Source: Microbulbifer agarilyticus (GTDB lineage: Bacteria > Pseudomonadota > Gammaproteobacteria > Pseudomonadales > Cellvibrionaceae). From it: DNA of 64,000 bases. Location: the NCBI RefSeq assembly GCF_001999945.1, contig NZ_CP019650.1, positions 1-64,000 of the forward strand. Direction: 5' to 3'. Below, piece after piece: positions 47,415-55,991 of the stretch. The notes under the pieces were generated by a model. That model was not told the DNA's origin. It made no database searches and saw only the letters and a list, made by a program, of their open reading frames with translations. Position 1 is the first letter of the stretch. Each line of letters begins with the position of its first letter. Made by a program: the position numbers and the translations under genes.

Positions 47415-48254
47415 CTATTTTTCCAGGCTGGTCAGCGGATCTGCATCGCCGCTGGAATGGTGGCGCAACGCGCTGATAAAAAGATAAAACAGTTCTGACT
47501 GGGAAGTGACATCGAGCTTGGCGTAGATGTTTTTGCGGTGGGTTTTTACCGTGTCGACACTGGCGTCCAGTCTTTCCGCCATCGACTTGATGGAATGCCC
47601 GCGCATGGTCAGGTGCAGCACCTCGCACTCGCGATTGGTCAGACGCGAACTGCCAAAGTTTTCCAGTGCGCTATCCAAACGCTTGCCGAAACTTTCCTGG
47701 CCAGTTTCTACAGCCTCATAGCTGGTCATCCATTTCTTGAGAATGTTTTCTACCAGTGGCGTCAGCGAGCGCAGTACCGCCATTTCCTGATTGGAGAAAC
47801 GCCCGTTGCCCAAATCGCGCGCGCGGCCAATCGACAGGCTGGCGATCATACCGTCGCGGCCAAACACCAAATAGCAGGCCTCATCGCCCAAGTTGGCCTC
47901 GCGATAGTACTTGCGAAAATATTCTGTATGGACGAAAGCATCCGGTGCCACCTCGCGCAGGAAAAACAGCCCCTGTTTTTCTTCGTCCACCGCCGCGCGA
48001 TAGAAGGGGTCGAACAGGTAAGCGCCTTCGACGTACCGATCTACCTGGGTGCTGGGCTGTTCGTTGGCGAGCAGGCGGTGATGGGCAATCTCCGGTGCGC
48101 TGCCGGAGGGGTACAGGATCGCCATACTGCTGTTGCCGCGCACCAGCTGTTCCGCGCCGCGCAGCAGTTCATACACCCGTTGCGAGTCCGATTCGCAATC
48201 CAGCAGATTGCTGACGCACAGATGCCAGTGGAATAAATCCGGGGTAACACTCAT
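47415..48254 (-). CDS. LuxR-type transcriptional regulator
   Basis: The protein (279 aa from ATG 48254; GTG 48263 is an alternative) has a long N-terminal sensory region with no receiver Asp motif and a C-terminal LuxR HTH: LTNRECEVLHLTMRGHSIKSMAERLDASVDTVKTHRKNIYAKLDV. The N-terminal part (FDPFYRAAVDEEKQGLFFLREVAPDAF) is seen in regulators beside amine and amino acid catabolic genes. It is convergent with the FAD oxidase gene. LuxR-type HTH proteins bind palindromes of the size found at 40296-40311 and 43457-43472, so it is the best candidate regulator of both units. Confidence 0.9.
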   Translation of the reverse strand: MSVTPDLFHWHLCVSNLLDCESDSQRVYELLRGAEQLVRGNSSMAILYPSGSAPEIAHHRLLANEQPSTQVDRYVEGAYLFDPFYRAAVDEEKQGLFFLREVAPDAFVHTEYFRKYYREANLGDEACYLVFGRDGMIASLSIGRARDLGNGRFSNQEMAVLRSLTPLVENILKKWMTSYEAVETGQESFGKRLDSALENFGSSRLTNRECEVLHLTMRGHSIKSMAERLDASVDTVKTHRKNIYAKLDVTSQSELFYLFISALRHHSSGDADPLTSLEK

Positions 48255-48284
48255 GCAGCACACCTGCCGGGCCGAAGTACCGGT

Positions 48285-48854
48285 TTAGTCTTTGGCCAGA
48301 TATTCATCTTTCAACTTAACGTAGTTGCCAGCCGTGTAGGCAAAGAAGCTTTTTTCTTTCTCTGACAGGGGACGCGCCTGCTTGGCCGGGGACCCCACAT
48401 ACAGGTAGCCACTTTCCAGGCGTTTTCCCGGCGGTACCAGGGCGCCGGCCGCCAGCACCACTTCGTCTTCTATCACCGCGCCATCGAGGACGATGGCACC
48501 GATACCAATCAACACGCGGCTGCCAACGGTGCAACCGTGCAGGCAGGCCTTGTGGCCGATGGTGACATCGTCGCCGATGGTGAGCGGCCAGCCGCCCTCA
48601 TTGAAGTCGCTGGCGTGGGTAATGTGCAGTACCGAGCCGTCCTGCACACTGGTGCGGGCGCCAATGCGCACCCGGTGCATGTCGCCGCGCACCACCGCCA
48701 TCGGCCACACGGAACTGTCGTCGCCCAGCTCCACATCACCGATCACACAGCTCTGCGGATCGATAAATACGCGCGCGCCGAGGTTCGGCGTATGGCCGCG
48801 GTGTTCGCGCAGGTGTTCGTGAGTGGAAACTTGGGGTAAATCCGGTTTGGGCAA
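48285..48854 (-). CDS. Gamma-carbonic anhydrase-like hexapeptide protein (YrdA family)
   Basis: The protein (189 aa) is a trimeric left-handed beta-helix predicted from hexapeptide repeats (VIGDVELGDDSSVWPMAVVRGDMHRVRIGARTSVQDG, quoted partly as SSVWPMAVVRGD). Metal His candidates are HITHASDF, TIGHKACLHGC. The C-terminus GYLYVGSPAKQARPLSEKEK is that of E. coli YrdA. TTG 48854 is preferred because GGAGGT lies five bases upstream; the open frame goes on to 48947 but overlaps the divergent promoter. Activity as a true carbonic anhydrase is not certain. Confidence 0.87.
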   Translation of the reverse strand: MPKPDLPQVSTHEHLREHRGHTPNLGARVFIDPQSCVIGDVELGDDSSVWPMAVVRGDMHRVRIGARTSVQDGSVLHITHASDFNEGGWPLTIGDDVTIGHKACLHGCTVGSRVLIGIGAIVLDGAVIEDEVVLAAGALVPPGKRLESGYLYVGSPAKQARPLSEKEKSFFAYTAGNYVKLKDEYLAKD

Positions 48855-48956
48855 GGCTGACCTCCGCTTGGGCAATCCACTAGAATAGGGGGCATATGTT
48901 AACCCGTCCCCGCGTTCATCGCCCCTGTGATGGCCGCCCATCGACAAGGAATTCCG

Positions 48957-51005
48957 ATGTCAGACTCTTCCCTCGACAACCCGTTGCTGGGTGCACCGGT
49001 ACTGCCGCCGTTCGATACGGTAAAACCCCTGCACGCGGAGCCTGCCGTCAGCACGCTGATTGTCAAGTGTCGCGAACAGCTGCGATCCTGCCTGGAAAGT
49101 GCCGGAGATAGCCCTACCTGGGACGACACCATGGCGCCGCTGGAAGAGGCTCAGGACCAGTTGAGCAAGGCCTTTTCGCCGGTATCGCACCTGAACAGCG
49201 TGTTGAGTGGCGACTGGCGCCAGCCTTACGAAGAGTGCCTGGCCAAGGTGACCGAGTACTGGACTGAGCTGGGACAGAACCCGGAACTGTATGCCGCCTA
49301 CCGCGCCCTGGCCAAAGCGGAAGACTTTGCCAGCTGGCCGCAGGCCCGCCAGCAGGCAGTGCGCCACGGTTTGCGCGATATGCATCTGGGCGGGGTGAGT
49401 CTCGAGGGTGAAAAGCGCACGCGCTACGCCGCGATCAGCAAGCGCCTCGCGGAACTGAAAAGCACCTTCGCTAACAACGTGTTGGATGCCACCAATGCGT
49501 GGACACTGAATATCACCGAGGAGTCCGAACTGGCGGGTATCCCGGATTCCGCGCTGGCCCAGGCAAAGACGTTGGCGGAGTCGAAAAACCAGTCGGGCTG
49601 GTTGCTCACCCTGGACGGCCCCTGTTTCCTCGCGGTGATGACCCACGCGGAAAATCGCGACCTGCGCCATCGCGTGCACTTCGCGTTTATTACGCGGGCG
49701 TCCGATGTCGGTCCCAATGCTGGCGAATTCGACAACGCCAATGTGATGGCGGAGATTCTCGCGCTGCGCGCCGAACAGGCGCATTTGCTGGGCATGAAAA
49801 ATTACGCCGAGCGCTCCCTGGCGAGCAAAATGGCCGGCTCCACCGAAGAGGTAGAGGCCTTCCTGCGCGACCTGGCCAAGCGCGCCAAGCCCGCCGCGGT
49901 GAAAGAATTTGCCGAGCTGCAGGCGTTCGCCACCAGCGAGCTGGGGCTGGATAGCCTGCACCCCTGGGATGTGGCCTGGGCTGCGGAGAAACTCAAGCAA
50001 TCCCGCTATGCCGTCAGCCAGGAGGAGTTGCGCCCGTACTTCCCCTATCCCCAAGTGCTCACCGGTATGTTTGCGGTGGTGAAAAAACTGTTCGGGGTTG
50101 TGGCGGAGCGCGATGACAGTATTCCCACCTATCACCGCGATGTGCAGTTTTATTGGCTGAAGCGCGGTGACGAACCCATTGCCGGGTTTTATCTGGATCC
50201 CTATGCGCGCGAGAAAAAACGCGGCGGGGCCTGGATGGACGATGCGCGCGTGCGCCGCCGGACGATTGCCGGCCTGCAGTTGCCGGTGGCCTACCTGGTG
50301 TGCAACTTTTCCTCGCCGGCGCAGGACGCCCCCGCGCTGCTGACCCATTACGAAGTCACCACCCTGTTCCATGAGTTCGGCCACGGCCTGCACCATATGC
50401 TGACGCGGGTGGATGTGGCCGCGGTTTCCGGAATCAACGGTGTGGCCTGGGATGCGGTGGAGCTGCCCAGCCAGTTTCTTGAAAACTGGTGCTGGGAACC
50501 AGAGGCACTGGCGATGATTTCCGGTCACTACGAGACCGGTGAACCGCTGCCGCAGGCGTTACTAGATAAAATGCTGGCGGCGAAGAATTTTCAGTCTGCG
50601 ATGTTTACCGTGCGCCAGTTGGAGTTTGCGCTGTTCGATTTTCTGCTGCATTCACGCCCGGAGGGGGCCAATGCGGAGGAAATTCAGCGCTTGATTAACG
50701 AGGTGCGCGCAAAGGTATCGGTGGTGCCGGTCTCCCCGGAAAACCGCTTCCAGAATAGCTTCAGCCATATCTTTGCCGGCGGTTATGCAGCGGGTTATTA
50801 CAGTTACAAGTGGGCGGAGGTGCTCAGTGCCGATGCCTTCTCGCTGTTTGAAGAGAACGGCATTTTCGATCCGGAGACCGGCGAAAAATTCCTGACTACG
50901 GTACTGGAGCAGGGTGGTAGTCGCGATGCCCAGGAGATTTTTGTGGCGTTTCGTGGCCGTGCGCCGAAAATAGACGCACTCTTGCGTCACTCGGGTATAG
51001 AATAG
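48957..51005 (+). CDS. prlC: Oligopeptidase A (M3 metallopeptidase)
   Basis: PrlC degrades small peptides, including cleaved signal peptides, in the cytoplasm. It has 682 aa from ATG 48957 (AAGGAA upstream; an earlier ATG 48927 adds ten residues). The zinc site is HEFGHGLHH with the third ligand Glu about 25-28 residues later (NGVAWDAVELPSQFLENW). FYLDPYAREKKRGGAWMDD is the family substrate-site block. It is divergent from the carbonic anhydrase-like gene, an arrangement known from Pseudomonas. Confidence 0.96.
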   Translation: MSDSSLDNPLLGAPVLPPFDTVKPLHAEPAVSTLIVKCREQLRSCLESAGDSPTWDDTMAPLEEAQDQLSKAFSPVSHLNSVLSGDWRQPYEECLAKVTEYWTELGQNPELYAAYRALAKAEDFASWPQARQQAVRHGLRDMHLGGVSLEGEKRTRYAAISKRLAELKSTFANNVLDATNAWTLNITEESELAGIPDSALAQAKTLAESKNQSGWLLTLDGPCFLAVMTHAENRDLRHRVHFAFITRASDVGPNAGEFDNANVMAEILALRAEQAHLLGMKNYAERSLASKMAGSTEEVEAFLRDLAKRAKPAAVKEFAELQAFATSELGLDSLHPWDVAWAAEKLKQSRYAVSQEELRPYFPYPQVLTGMFAVVKKLFGVVAERDDSIPTYHRDVQFYWLKRGDEPIAGFYLDPYAREKKRGGAWMDDARVRRRTIAGLQLPVAYLVCNFSSPAQDAPALLTHYEVTTLFHEFGHGLHHMLTRVDVAAVSGINGVAWDAVELPSQFLENWCWEPEALAMISGHYETGEPLPQALLDKMLAAKNFQSAMFTVRQLEFALFDFLLHSRPEGANAEEIQRLINEVRAKVSVVPVSPENRFQNSFSHIFAGGYAAGYYSYKWAEVLSADAFSLFEENGIFDPETGEKFLTTVLEQGGSRDAQEIFVAFRGRAPKIDALLRHSGIE

Positions 51006-51028
51006 CCCGCTATTGATAGAGGTATCCC

Positions 51029-51289
51029 TTGAGCGACGAAACCAACAAGCCCATCAAGCGCCGGTTTATTGCCGGCGCGGTCTGTCCGCGCTGTGGCGAA
51101 ATGGACAAGATCGTCAATTACAAATTGGGCGATAAGAATTATCGTGAATGTGTGGCCTGCGGTTTCAAAGATGAAATTCGACTGCAGGGCTCGGTCCGGG
51201 AATTGGACACTCGGGTCAACCAAACCGAAGACAGGGAAGTGGAAGAAACTGCGGTGAAGATTTTGTTGCCGCCCTCTGAAAAAAAATAA
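51029..51289 (+). CDS. YheV-like zinc-ribbon protein (DUF2387)
   Basis: The 86-residue protein starts at TTG 51029. Two CxxC pairs form a predicted zinc ribbon: AVCPRCGEMDKIV and ECVACGFKD. The N-terminal RRFIAGAVCPRCG identifies the YheV/DUF2387 family of unknown function. It lies 23 bp after prlC and is likely co-transcribed with it. Confidence 0.85.
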   Translation: MSDETNKPIKRRFIAGAVCPRCGEMDKIVNYKLGDKNYRECVACGFKDEIRLQGSVRELDTRVNQTEDREVEETAVKILLPPSEKK

Positions 51290-51306
51290 CCAGAAACGAT
51301 TTCCAC

Positions 51307-52113
51307 TTGAAAAAGCTCCTTCTCCTGGTCGCCGTGGCGATCAGCCTCGGCATCGCCGGCCTTTACTGGCTCGACCATCAGCGCCAGGTGCGCGAACAGC
51401 AGCAGGAAATGACTGCACACCTGATCACCCGCTGTGTGAATCAGGGGCTGTTGTCACTGTTTGTGTTGCAGAACAATGACTGGGCACAGCAGCCCAAGCT
51501 GCTCGAAGCCGAGACCCGTCGGTTAAAACAACAGACCCGGGCCCTGCCCGATGCCATCCTCGTCGGCGAATCATTCGCCGACTGGCAGGCTGCGCTTGAT
51601 GTGTGTGATCGTCTGACGGAAAACAGTAATCGACAACATAAAACGATTTTCCGCCCGCTTGCGGATATGGCGAAAAAAGATATCTGGGCGCTGGATACCG
51701 CCAAAAGCGAACCCTTCCAGGAACGGCGTAAAAAAGCCATTTATCGCAGCAAGATCGCCGCCGAGGCAGCGGATCTGTACATGCAGGAACTGGAGATCGA
51801 TGTAAAACACTGGTTGGATGTCAGCCGGATATCACCGGAGGCGCGCGCCCTTGCCGACCAGCAGTTGCACGAGTTTATTTTCCAGAAATATCGCAAGGGA
51901 CGTTTTAGTAAACCCCGTGTTTTACAGTATCTGGAGCGTCAGGAAGCTTTTTATCAATTGCTTACCGATAACACCAAAGGCTTTACTCTGCGCGGCGGCA
52001 GCCTGTTTTTTTACAATAAAGCCCTGCATCGCAAGGTGGACGACCTGAATCGTTCCCTGATGCACGGTGAATCCGATTTTTTTGCTAACTGGCGACAAAT
52101 AGTTGTGCAGTGA
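51307..52113 (+). CDS. Membrane-anchored hypothetical protein
   Basis: The 268-residue protein starts at TTG 51307, 17 bp after the YheV-like gene. The N-terminus (MKKLLLLVAVAISLGIAGLYWLDHQ) is a single membrane anchor or uncleaved signal, and the rest is mostly helical and charged, with coiled-coil-like stretches (RQVREQQQEM; KLLEAETRRLKQQTR). Two or three Cys (CVNQG, DVCDRL) are not in a motif. I recognise no family; a periplasm-facing scaffold role is only a guess. Confidence 0.65.
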   Translation: MKKLLLLVAVAISLGIAGLYWLDHQRQVREQQQEMTAHLITRCVNQGLLSLFVLQNNDWAQQPKLLEAETRRLKQQTRALPDAILVGESFADWQAALDVCDRLTENSNRQHKTIFRPLADMAKKDIWALDTAKSEPFQERRKKAIYRSKIAAEAADLYMQELEIDVKHWLDVSRISPEARALADQQLHEFIFQKYRKGRFSKPRVLQYLERQEAFYQLLTDNTKGFTLRGGSLFFYNKALHRKVDDLNRSLMHGESDFFANWRQIVVQ

Positions 52114-52212
52114 TGAGCATGAGGGTGTCAGTGCGGGGAGCGGTGTCCTGCCCAACTGATACAAGGGCGCGGCGAATAGCGATAAGGTCAGGTGGTAGCG
52201 CTGCTGGAAAAA

Positions 52213-52872
52213 TTAGTGGGATAAATCCACTTGGCGGTTGACCGATGGACCGCGCAATTCAATTTGCATATGCTTGGCAAAATCTGGCCATTGGCCGGGT
52301 ACATCGTCGAAGCGCTGTTTGTACAAAATCATCGATATCAGGTGTTCCGGGTCCAGCTCCGCCGGTTCAAAGCGCTGCAACAAAATATCGGCCAGTCCGT
52401 CCAGCTGGCACGCCAGGCTCTCTCCCAGTAACTCCCGCACCACCAGGTTGGCTACCATGGGGTCCATCGGCAATAGCGGCGTACCGCATACCGGCTGCAA
52501 CACATCGTTAATCTCTTCCATGATGCGGTGGGCCAGATAGGCTTCGTCGAGAATCGAGCCGAGCCCATGCTGTTCCGGCTGGCGCTCGGGAATTTCACTG
52601 AAGCTGTGCGCAATCAGTTCCTGCACCGGGTGAAAATCCATGCCGCCGGCGTCACACAGTTCTTCCAGGCGCTTCAGCCAAACGGGGATAACCTGAATAT
52701 ACCGGATCACGAAACAGGTGAGGTGCAGCGGTGCGTCCCGCTCGGGCAAGTGAATACTGCGATGCAGGTTAGGCAGGGTTTTGTGCAGCGAATGGCGGAA
52801 GCGACTTCGGGCCTGCTCTGCGGCCACGGCGCGCTCAATGCACTGCTGGATCAGTTCATAATGGTCAGACAT
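52213..52872 (-). CDS. Conserved hypothetical protein
   Basis: The 219-residue, mostly helical soluble protein has no signal peptide or membrane segment. Characteristic segments are HLTCFVIRYIQVIPVWLKRLEELC, SFSEIPERQPEQHGLGSILDEAYLAHRIMEEIND and MVANLVVRELLGESLACQLDGLADIL. I do not recognise its family. It converges with the preceding gene and is upstream of nothing obvious on its strand; the MATE gene lies 156 bp upstream. Confidence 0.65.
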   Translation of the reverse strand: MSDHYELIQQCIERAVAAEQARSRFRHSLHKTLPNLHRSIHLPERDAPLHLTCFVIRYIQVIPVWLKRLEELCDAGGMDFHPVQELIAHSFSEIPERQPEQHGLGSILDEAYLAHRIMEEINDVLQPVCGTPLLPMDPMVANLVVRELLGESLACQLDGLADILLQRFEPAELDPEHLISMILYKQRFDDVPGQWPDFAKHMQIELRGPSVNRQVDLSH

Positions 52873-53028
52873 ACGTCGAAACGAAAACGGTGAAACCGCG
52901 TCCTCGTTTCATTGTTCGCCTATTTCCCCGGGACTTTGCGGTCCAGAACTGCTCCAGAAATAGAGCAAACAAAATGTGCGCAACAAGACTGCCTAACGAA
53001 GGATGAGGAATCGGTACCGTAGCTCCAA

Positions 53029-54387
53029 TTACAGCCAATAATTCTTTTTAGTGTAGTTATAAAAGTAGACCATCAATCCGATAGAGCGTGCGAAAAACCA
53101 CAAAAATAGGCTGAACCAGATGCCAGTATTGCCCAGTTGGCGCGTAAGCCACCAGCATGGCAGGAACACGATTACGGTGGCGATGAACATGGTGTCACGC
53201 ATCTGTCGGCTCTTGCCCGCACCGATGAAAACACCGTCCAACTGGTAGCTCCACACGGCCACCAGTGGCAACGCGCACAACCAGGAATAGTAGGTGGTTG
53301 CCGCCGCCAGCACCTCGGGGATACTGGTGAAAAGCGGCAGTATCCAAAATCTTCCGGTCACCAGTATCGCGGTAATGCCAACGGCGGTAATCAGTGCCAG
53401 GCCGCCTGCGGCGCGATTGGTGCGGCGGAACTGGGCCATCGATTTCCTTGCCACCGACTGGCCCACCAGGGATTCGGTGGCGTGCGCGAACCCGTCCAGC
53501 GCGTAGGATGTCATCATCAACAGCTGCAGCAGGATCGCATTTGCCGCGAGTACGGTATCGCCCTGCGCTGCACCCTGCGCGGTGAAAAATGTGAGGGTGA
53601 ATAACAGCAGGCAGGTGCGCACGAACAGATCGCTGTTAATCCGCAATAACTCGAGCCAGGGTGCAATGTTTTGCCACGGCCAGAATGCTGTGTTGCGTAA
53701 CACCCGGGCCATTTCCTGCGGCGTGTCGCGGTGGCGCAGGCGCAGCAGCCACCAGCCCATGCCAAAGCTACACAGGTCTGCACACACCGATGCCCAGGCC
53801 GCGCCGCGGGCGCCCATGCCGAGACCGAGAATCAACACCAGGTCGAGCACAATGTTCAACAGGTTGGCGGTGACCAGAATCGCCAGCGGCGCACGGCTAT
53901 CCTGCCGGCCGATAAAAAATCCCAGCAGGGCGAAGTTGGCGAGAGCGATGGGCGCGCTGAGCAAACGGATTTGCAGGTAATCGCGTGCGTGCGGCGTGGC
54001 CTCGGCACTGGCGTTCATCCACTGGGTGACCAGCGGCAGCAGCGGGGAAGCCAGCAGCAACAGCAGAATGCCGAGCAGAAGCGCCAGTCCCAGCGCGCGC
54101 AGTAACCAGGATGCCCCGCTGTCACTGGAGCGTGCCACCAGGCTGGTGGTGCCCATGCGCAAAAAGCCGAACGCCCACAGCAACATGGAAATCACGCTGG
54201 CGCCGATGGCGACTCCGGAAAGGTATTCCGGGCTGGGTAGGTGACCGAGCACAGCCGTATCTACTGCACCCAGTAACGGCACAGTAATGTTGCTCAGGAT
54301 CATGGGCCAGGCGAGGTGCCAGACCCGCATATACGGGGCCAAATGACGGCGCCTGGTGACGCTCGTCCGCGCCGATGAATTTTTCAT
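53029..54387 (-). CDS. MATE-family efflux transporter (DinF-like)
   Basis: The 452-residue inner-membrane protein has about 12 segments. It begins LAWPMILSNITVPLLGAVDTAVLGHL, the MATE signature (the VDTAVLGHL segment is typical of DinF), and has the internal repeat LLRINSDLFVRTCLLLFTLTFF at mid-protein. MATE proteins export organic cations using a Na+ or H+ gradient. Single-gene unit; substrate unknown. Confidence 0.92.
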   Translation of the reverse strand: MKNSSARTSVTRRRHLAPYMRVWHLAWPMILSNITVPLLGAVDTAVLGHLPSPEYLSGVAIGASVISMLLWAFGFLRMGTTSLVARSSDSGASWLLRALGLALLLGILLLLLASPLLPLVTQWMNASAEATPHARDYLQIRLLSAPIALANFALLGFFIGRQDSRAPLAILVTANLLNIVLDLVLILGLGMGARGAAWASVCADLCSFGMGWWLLRLRHRDTPQEMARVLRNTAFWPWQNIAPWLELLRINSDLFVRTCLLLFTLTFFTAQGAAQGDTVLAANAILLQLLMMTSYALDGFAHATESLVGQSVARKSMAQFRRTNRAAGGLALITAVGITAILVTGRFWILPLFTSIPEVLAAATTYYSWLCALPLVAVWSYQLDGVFIGAGKSRQMRDTMFIATVIVFLPCWWLTRQLGNTGIWFSLFLWFFARSIGLMVYFYNYTKKNYWL

Positions 54388-54806
54388 GTAAGTTGGCGGT
54401 TTAATTGACTTTCTTCTGACGATGTGTTTCTGTTGAACACGCTAGATGCGACAAAAAGACACAGGTTGTTGGTTGTACCTTCCGGGCGACGACATCTGAA
54501 GTAAAAATAACAAGTTGCACTGACAGCAGTATCGCGCAGTCGAGGTCATCGCCCGGTGTGCGAACAGTGTATGTAGTCTTGGTTTACTACAGCGTGTCCA
54601 CATTTTTAATGTGTGGATGTGTTCCCGATCTCGTGGTCGGGGCAGTCTCCAGTCCTCCGAACAGCCAGCCGCTGTTTACGGGTTTTGCTTATTTGTGGTT
54701 TTTCGCGCCGCGATCTCGCTCGGGTATTTTCCCGTGCGCCGGGTTCGTTGCCGTGCAGCCGCCGTGAGCGACTCGCGAGAATAACAAACATGGAGATCTG
54801 CAGGCG
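54388..54806. other. 419-bp gap before the cytochrome oxidase operon
   Basis: No credible gene. Small inverted repeats lie at about 54597-54619 (TCCACA/TGTGGA) and 54626-54643 (CCCGA/TCGGG). The promoter of the cytochrome oxidase genes should lie here, and the length leaves room for a long leader. Confidence 0.5.
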
Positions 54807-55967
54807 ATGTTGATGGGCATAAAACGGCTGTTCGCCTTCCTGACCCTAGCGACGATTGCACCCGGTGTTCTTGCACAGGAAACTGCGCAGAACGCGGAGG
54901 AGGGCGCGGCACGCTGGGGGGTCAATATGACCCAAGGGGTAACCGAAGTTTCCCGTACCACTTACGATTTGCACATGCTGATCTTCTGGATCTGTGTGGC
55001 GATTGGTGTAGTGGTGTTCGGCGTAATGTTTTACAGCATGTGGCGTCACCGCAAGAGCAAGGGGTATGAGGCCGCACAGTTTCACGAGAGCACATTGGTG
55101 GAGCTGGCCTGGACAATCGTCCCCACTCTGATCCTCATCGGCATGGCGATTCCCGCCACCAAAACCCTCTACGATATCTACGATACCAAGGAAGCCGATC
55201 TGGACATCATGATCACCGGCTACCAGTGGAAGTGGAAATACGACTACATTGGCTCCGACGTTTCCTTTTTCTCCAATCTTTCCACCCCGCAGTCGCAAAT
55301 CAACAATCAGCAGCCGAAGGCAACAAATTACCTCCTCGAGGTGGATGAGCCGCTGGTCGTACCAATCAATAAAAAAATCCGCTTCCTGATTACGGCAAAT
55401 GACGTAATTCACGCGTGGTGGGTGCCCGATCTGGCAGTGAAGAAAGATGCGATTCCCGGCTTTGTGAACGAATCCTGGACGCGCATTGAAGAGCCCGGTA
55501 TTTACCGCGGCCAGTGTGCGGAGCTGTGTGGTAAGGACCACGGCTTTATGCCCATCGTGGTCAAGGCGGTGCCGGAAGATGAATACCATTCCTGGCTGAG
55601 CGACCGCGCGGCAGCTGCTGCGCGCATCAAAGAACTCACCAATAAAACCTTCACGTTTGACGAGCTCTACGCCCGTGGCGAGGAGATCTACAAAAGTGCT
55701 TGTGTCGCCTGTCACCAGGCCAAGGGTGAGGGTATCCCCGGTACCTTCCCGGCCATTGCTGGTTCCGCAATTGCCACCGGTCCGATGGACACCCATATGA
55801 GCATGGTCGTGGATGGCTCGCCGAGCAATCCCGCCATGCAGGCGTTTGGCGCACAGCTGAGTGAAGTGGATCTGGCCGCGGTCATCACCTATCAGCGTAG
55901 TGCCTTCGGCAACAATATGGGCGACACCGTGCAGCCCATTGACGTTCTCAATTTCAAGAATAAGTAA
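54807..55967 (+). CDS. ctaC: Cytochrome c oxidase subunit II with fused cytochrome c (caa3 type)
   Basis: Subunit II receives electrons at the dinuclear CuA centre. It has a signal peptide, two membrane helices (LHMLIFWICVAIGVVVFGVMF; LAWTIVPTLILIGMAIP) and the CuA domain with C237-AEL-C241-GKD-H245-GF-M248 plus the aromatic YQWKWKYDY. A C-terminal cytochrome c domain holds C299-VA-C302-H303, so the enzyme is a caa3-type oxidase that can oxidise soluble cytochrome c directly. Length is 386 aa. It leads the operon. Confidence 0.97.
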   Translation: MLMGIKRLFAFLTLATIAPGVLAQETAQNAEEGAARWGVNMTQGVTEVSRTTYDLHMLIFWICVAIGVVVFGVMFYSMWRHRKSKGYEAAQFHESTLVELAWTIVPTLILIGMAIPATKTLYDIYDTKEADLDIMITGYQWKWKYDYIGSDVSFFSNLSTPQSQINNQQPKATNYLLEVDEPLVVPINKKIRFLITANDVIHAWWVPDLAVKKDAIPGFVNESWTRIEEPGIYRGQCAELCGKDHGFMPIVVKAVPEDEYHSWLSDRAAAAARIKELTNKTFTFDELYARGEEIYKSACVACHQAKGEGIPGTFPAIAGSAIATGPMDTHMSMVVDGSPSNPAMQAFGAQLSEVDLAAVITYQRSAFGNNMGDTVQPIDVLNFKNK

Positions 55968-55991
55968 GTAAGAGCCGAGAGGAGTTTAGTT

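Noticed and set aside
54558..54767. Small frame in the gap before ctaC
   Set aside because: No ribosome site, no recognisable similarity, and overlapping frames on the other strand are equally long.
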